6,104 nucleotides of DNA from JAEUKQ01 sp044227605 (GTDB lineage: Bacteria > Pseudomonadota > Alphaproteobacteria > JAEUKQ01), in the NCBI GenBank assembly GCA_044227605.1, contig JBGAWJ010000090.1:1-6104 (forward strand), read 5' to 3'. Positions 5,961 through 6,104 of the stretch are shown here, in pieces (the first letter of the stretch is position 1; every line of letters starts with the position of its first letter). Under the pieces are notes generated by a model. That model did not search any database and had not been told where the DNA came from. It saw only the letters and a list, made by a program, of their open reading frames with translations. Position numbers and translations under genes: made by a program.

Positions 5961-6104
5961 CGACGCCTCGTATTACGGTGGGACTTGATCAACCCCTTGC
6001 TTGGTCTTGGATTTTATCAACTCATCCATGTCAGATAGATTTTGCCCTATCTTCGTCAAATTATTATTCGGCAGACTTGACAGATGAGCGCATTGCCCTT
6101 ATTT
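5961..6104. other. Right-edge region with no supported gene
   Basis: After the dsbA terminator no start with a ribosome binding site or recognised domain is visible. On the minus strand a 41-codon open frame (6098 to 5973) ends in a protein-like tail, ...L-S-D-M-D-E-L-I-K-S-K-T-K-Q-G, but it is closed upstream by TAA at 6101-6099. It could be the remnant or C-terminus of a broken leftward gene, or chance. A different minus frame ends at 6064 and could be the last codons of a gene beyond the edge. The plus strand has only very short frames. The smc start often found after dsbA in this neighbourhood is not present within these 140 bp. Confidence 0.4.

Noticed and set aside
5953..6104. Very short plus-strand frames near the right edge, from ATG 6028 and ATG 6084
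   Set aside because: The first closes after 19 codons without a ribosome binding site. The second has only seven codons before the edge and does not resemble the start of smc.
1..6104. CRISPR arrays, tRNA or rRNA genes, insertion sequences, phage genes
   Set aside because: No regularly spaced repeats, cloverleaf candidates, transposase motifs or long terminal inverted repeats were seen when reading both strands.

Overview
The window looks like alphaproteobacterial chromosome of moderate base composition (mid-40s % G+C by eye, not computed). The main reason is the gene set: a PA0069-type radical SAM protein next to rnhB, then mutY, a DciA/DUF721 protein and a periplasmic DsbA-like thioredoxin. 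From memory, that grouping is common in Alphaproteobacteria, often ending in smc. The genus cannot be named from this sequence. I did not recognise a previously undescribed system here. The clearest anomaly is a broken mutY.

Layout, left to right. The N-terminal 55 codons of an L-lactate dehydrogenase gene run leftwards off the window edge (166 to 1, minus strand). A 434-bp gap without a recognisable gene follows. A likely rightward operon comes next: an APH/choline-kinase-fold phosphotransferase (601-1635), a PA0069-family radical SAM protein (1680-2750) and ribonuclease HII (about 2773-3402). It converges on mutY (minus strand, 4424-3415) with only 12 bp between them.

mutY is split into two frames by an apparent internal deletion of roughly 100 bp. 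The loss covers the helix-hairpin-helix DNA-binding motif and shifts the reading frame, so the gene reads as a recent pseudogene. Its promoter, catalytic Glu region, iron-sulphur cysteines and C-terminal domain are all still visible.

A 201-bp divergent region (4425-4625) carries two near-consensus sigma70-type promoters lying over each other, one driving mutY and the other dciA. dciA (4626-5147) is followed by dsbA (5222-5902), which has its own strong promoter overlapping the dciA stop codon, a strong ribosome binding site and a rho-independent terminator. The last 140 bp hold no gene I can support, and an smc start is not seen there.

Functional themes: genome maintenance (rnhB, the broken mutY, dciA as the presumed replicative helicase loader), periplasmic disulphide chemistry (dsbA), fermentation or lactate use (ldh), and two enzymes of unknown substrate (phosphotransferase and radical SAM protein).
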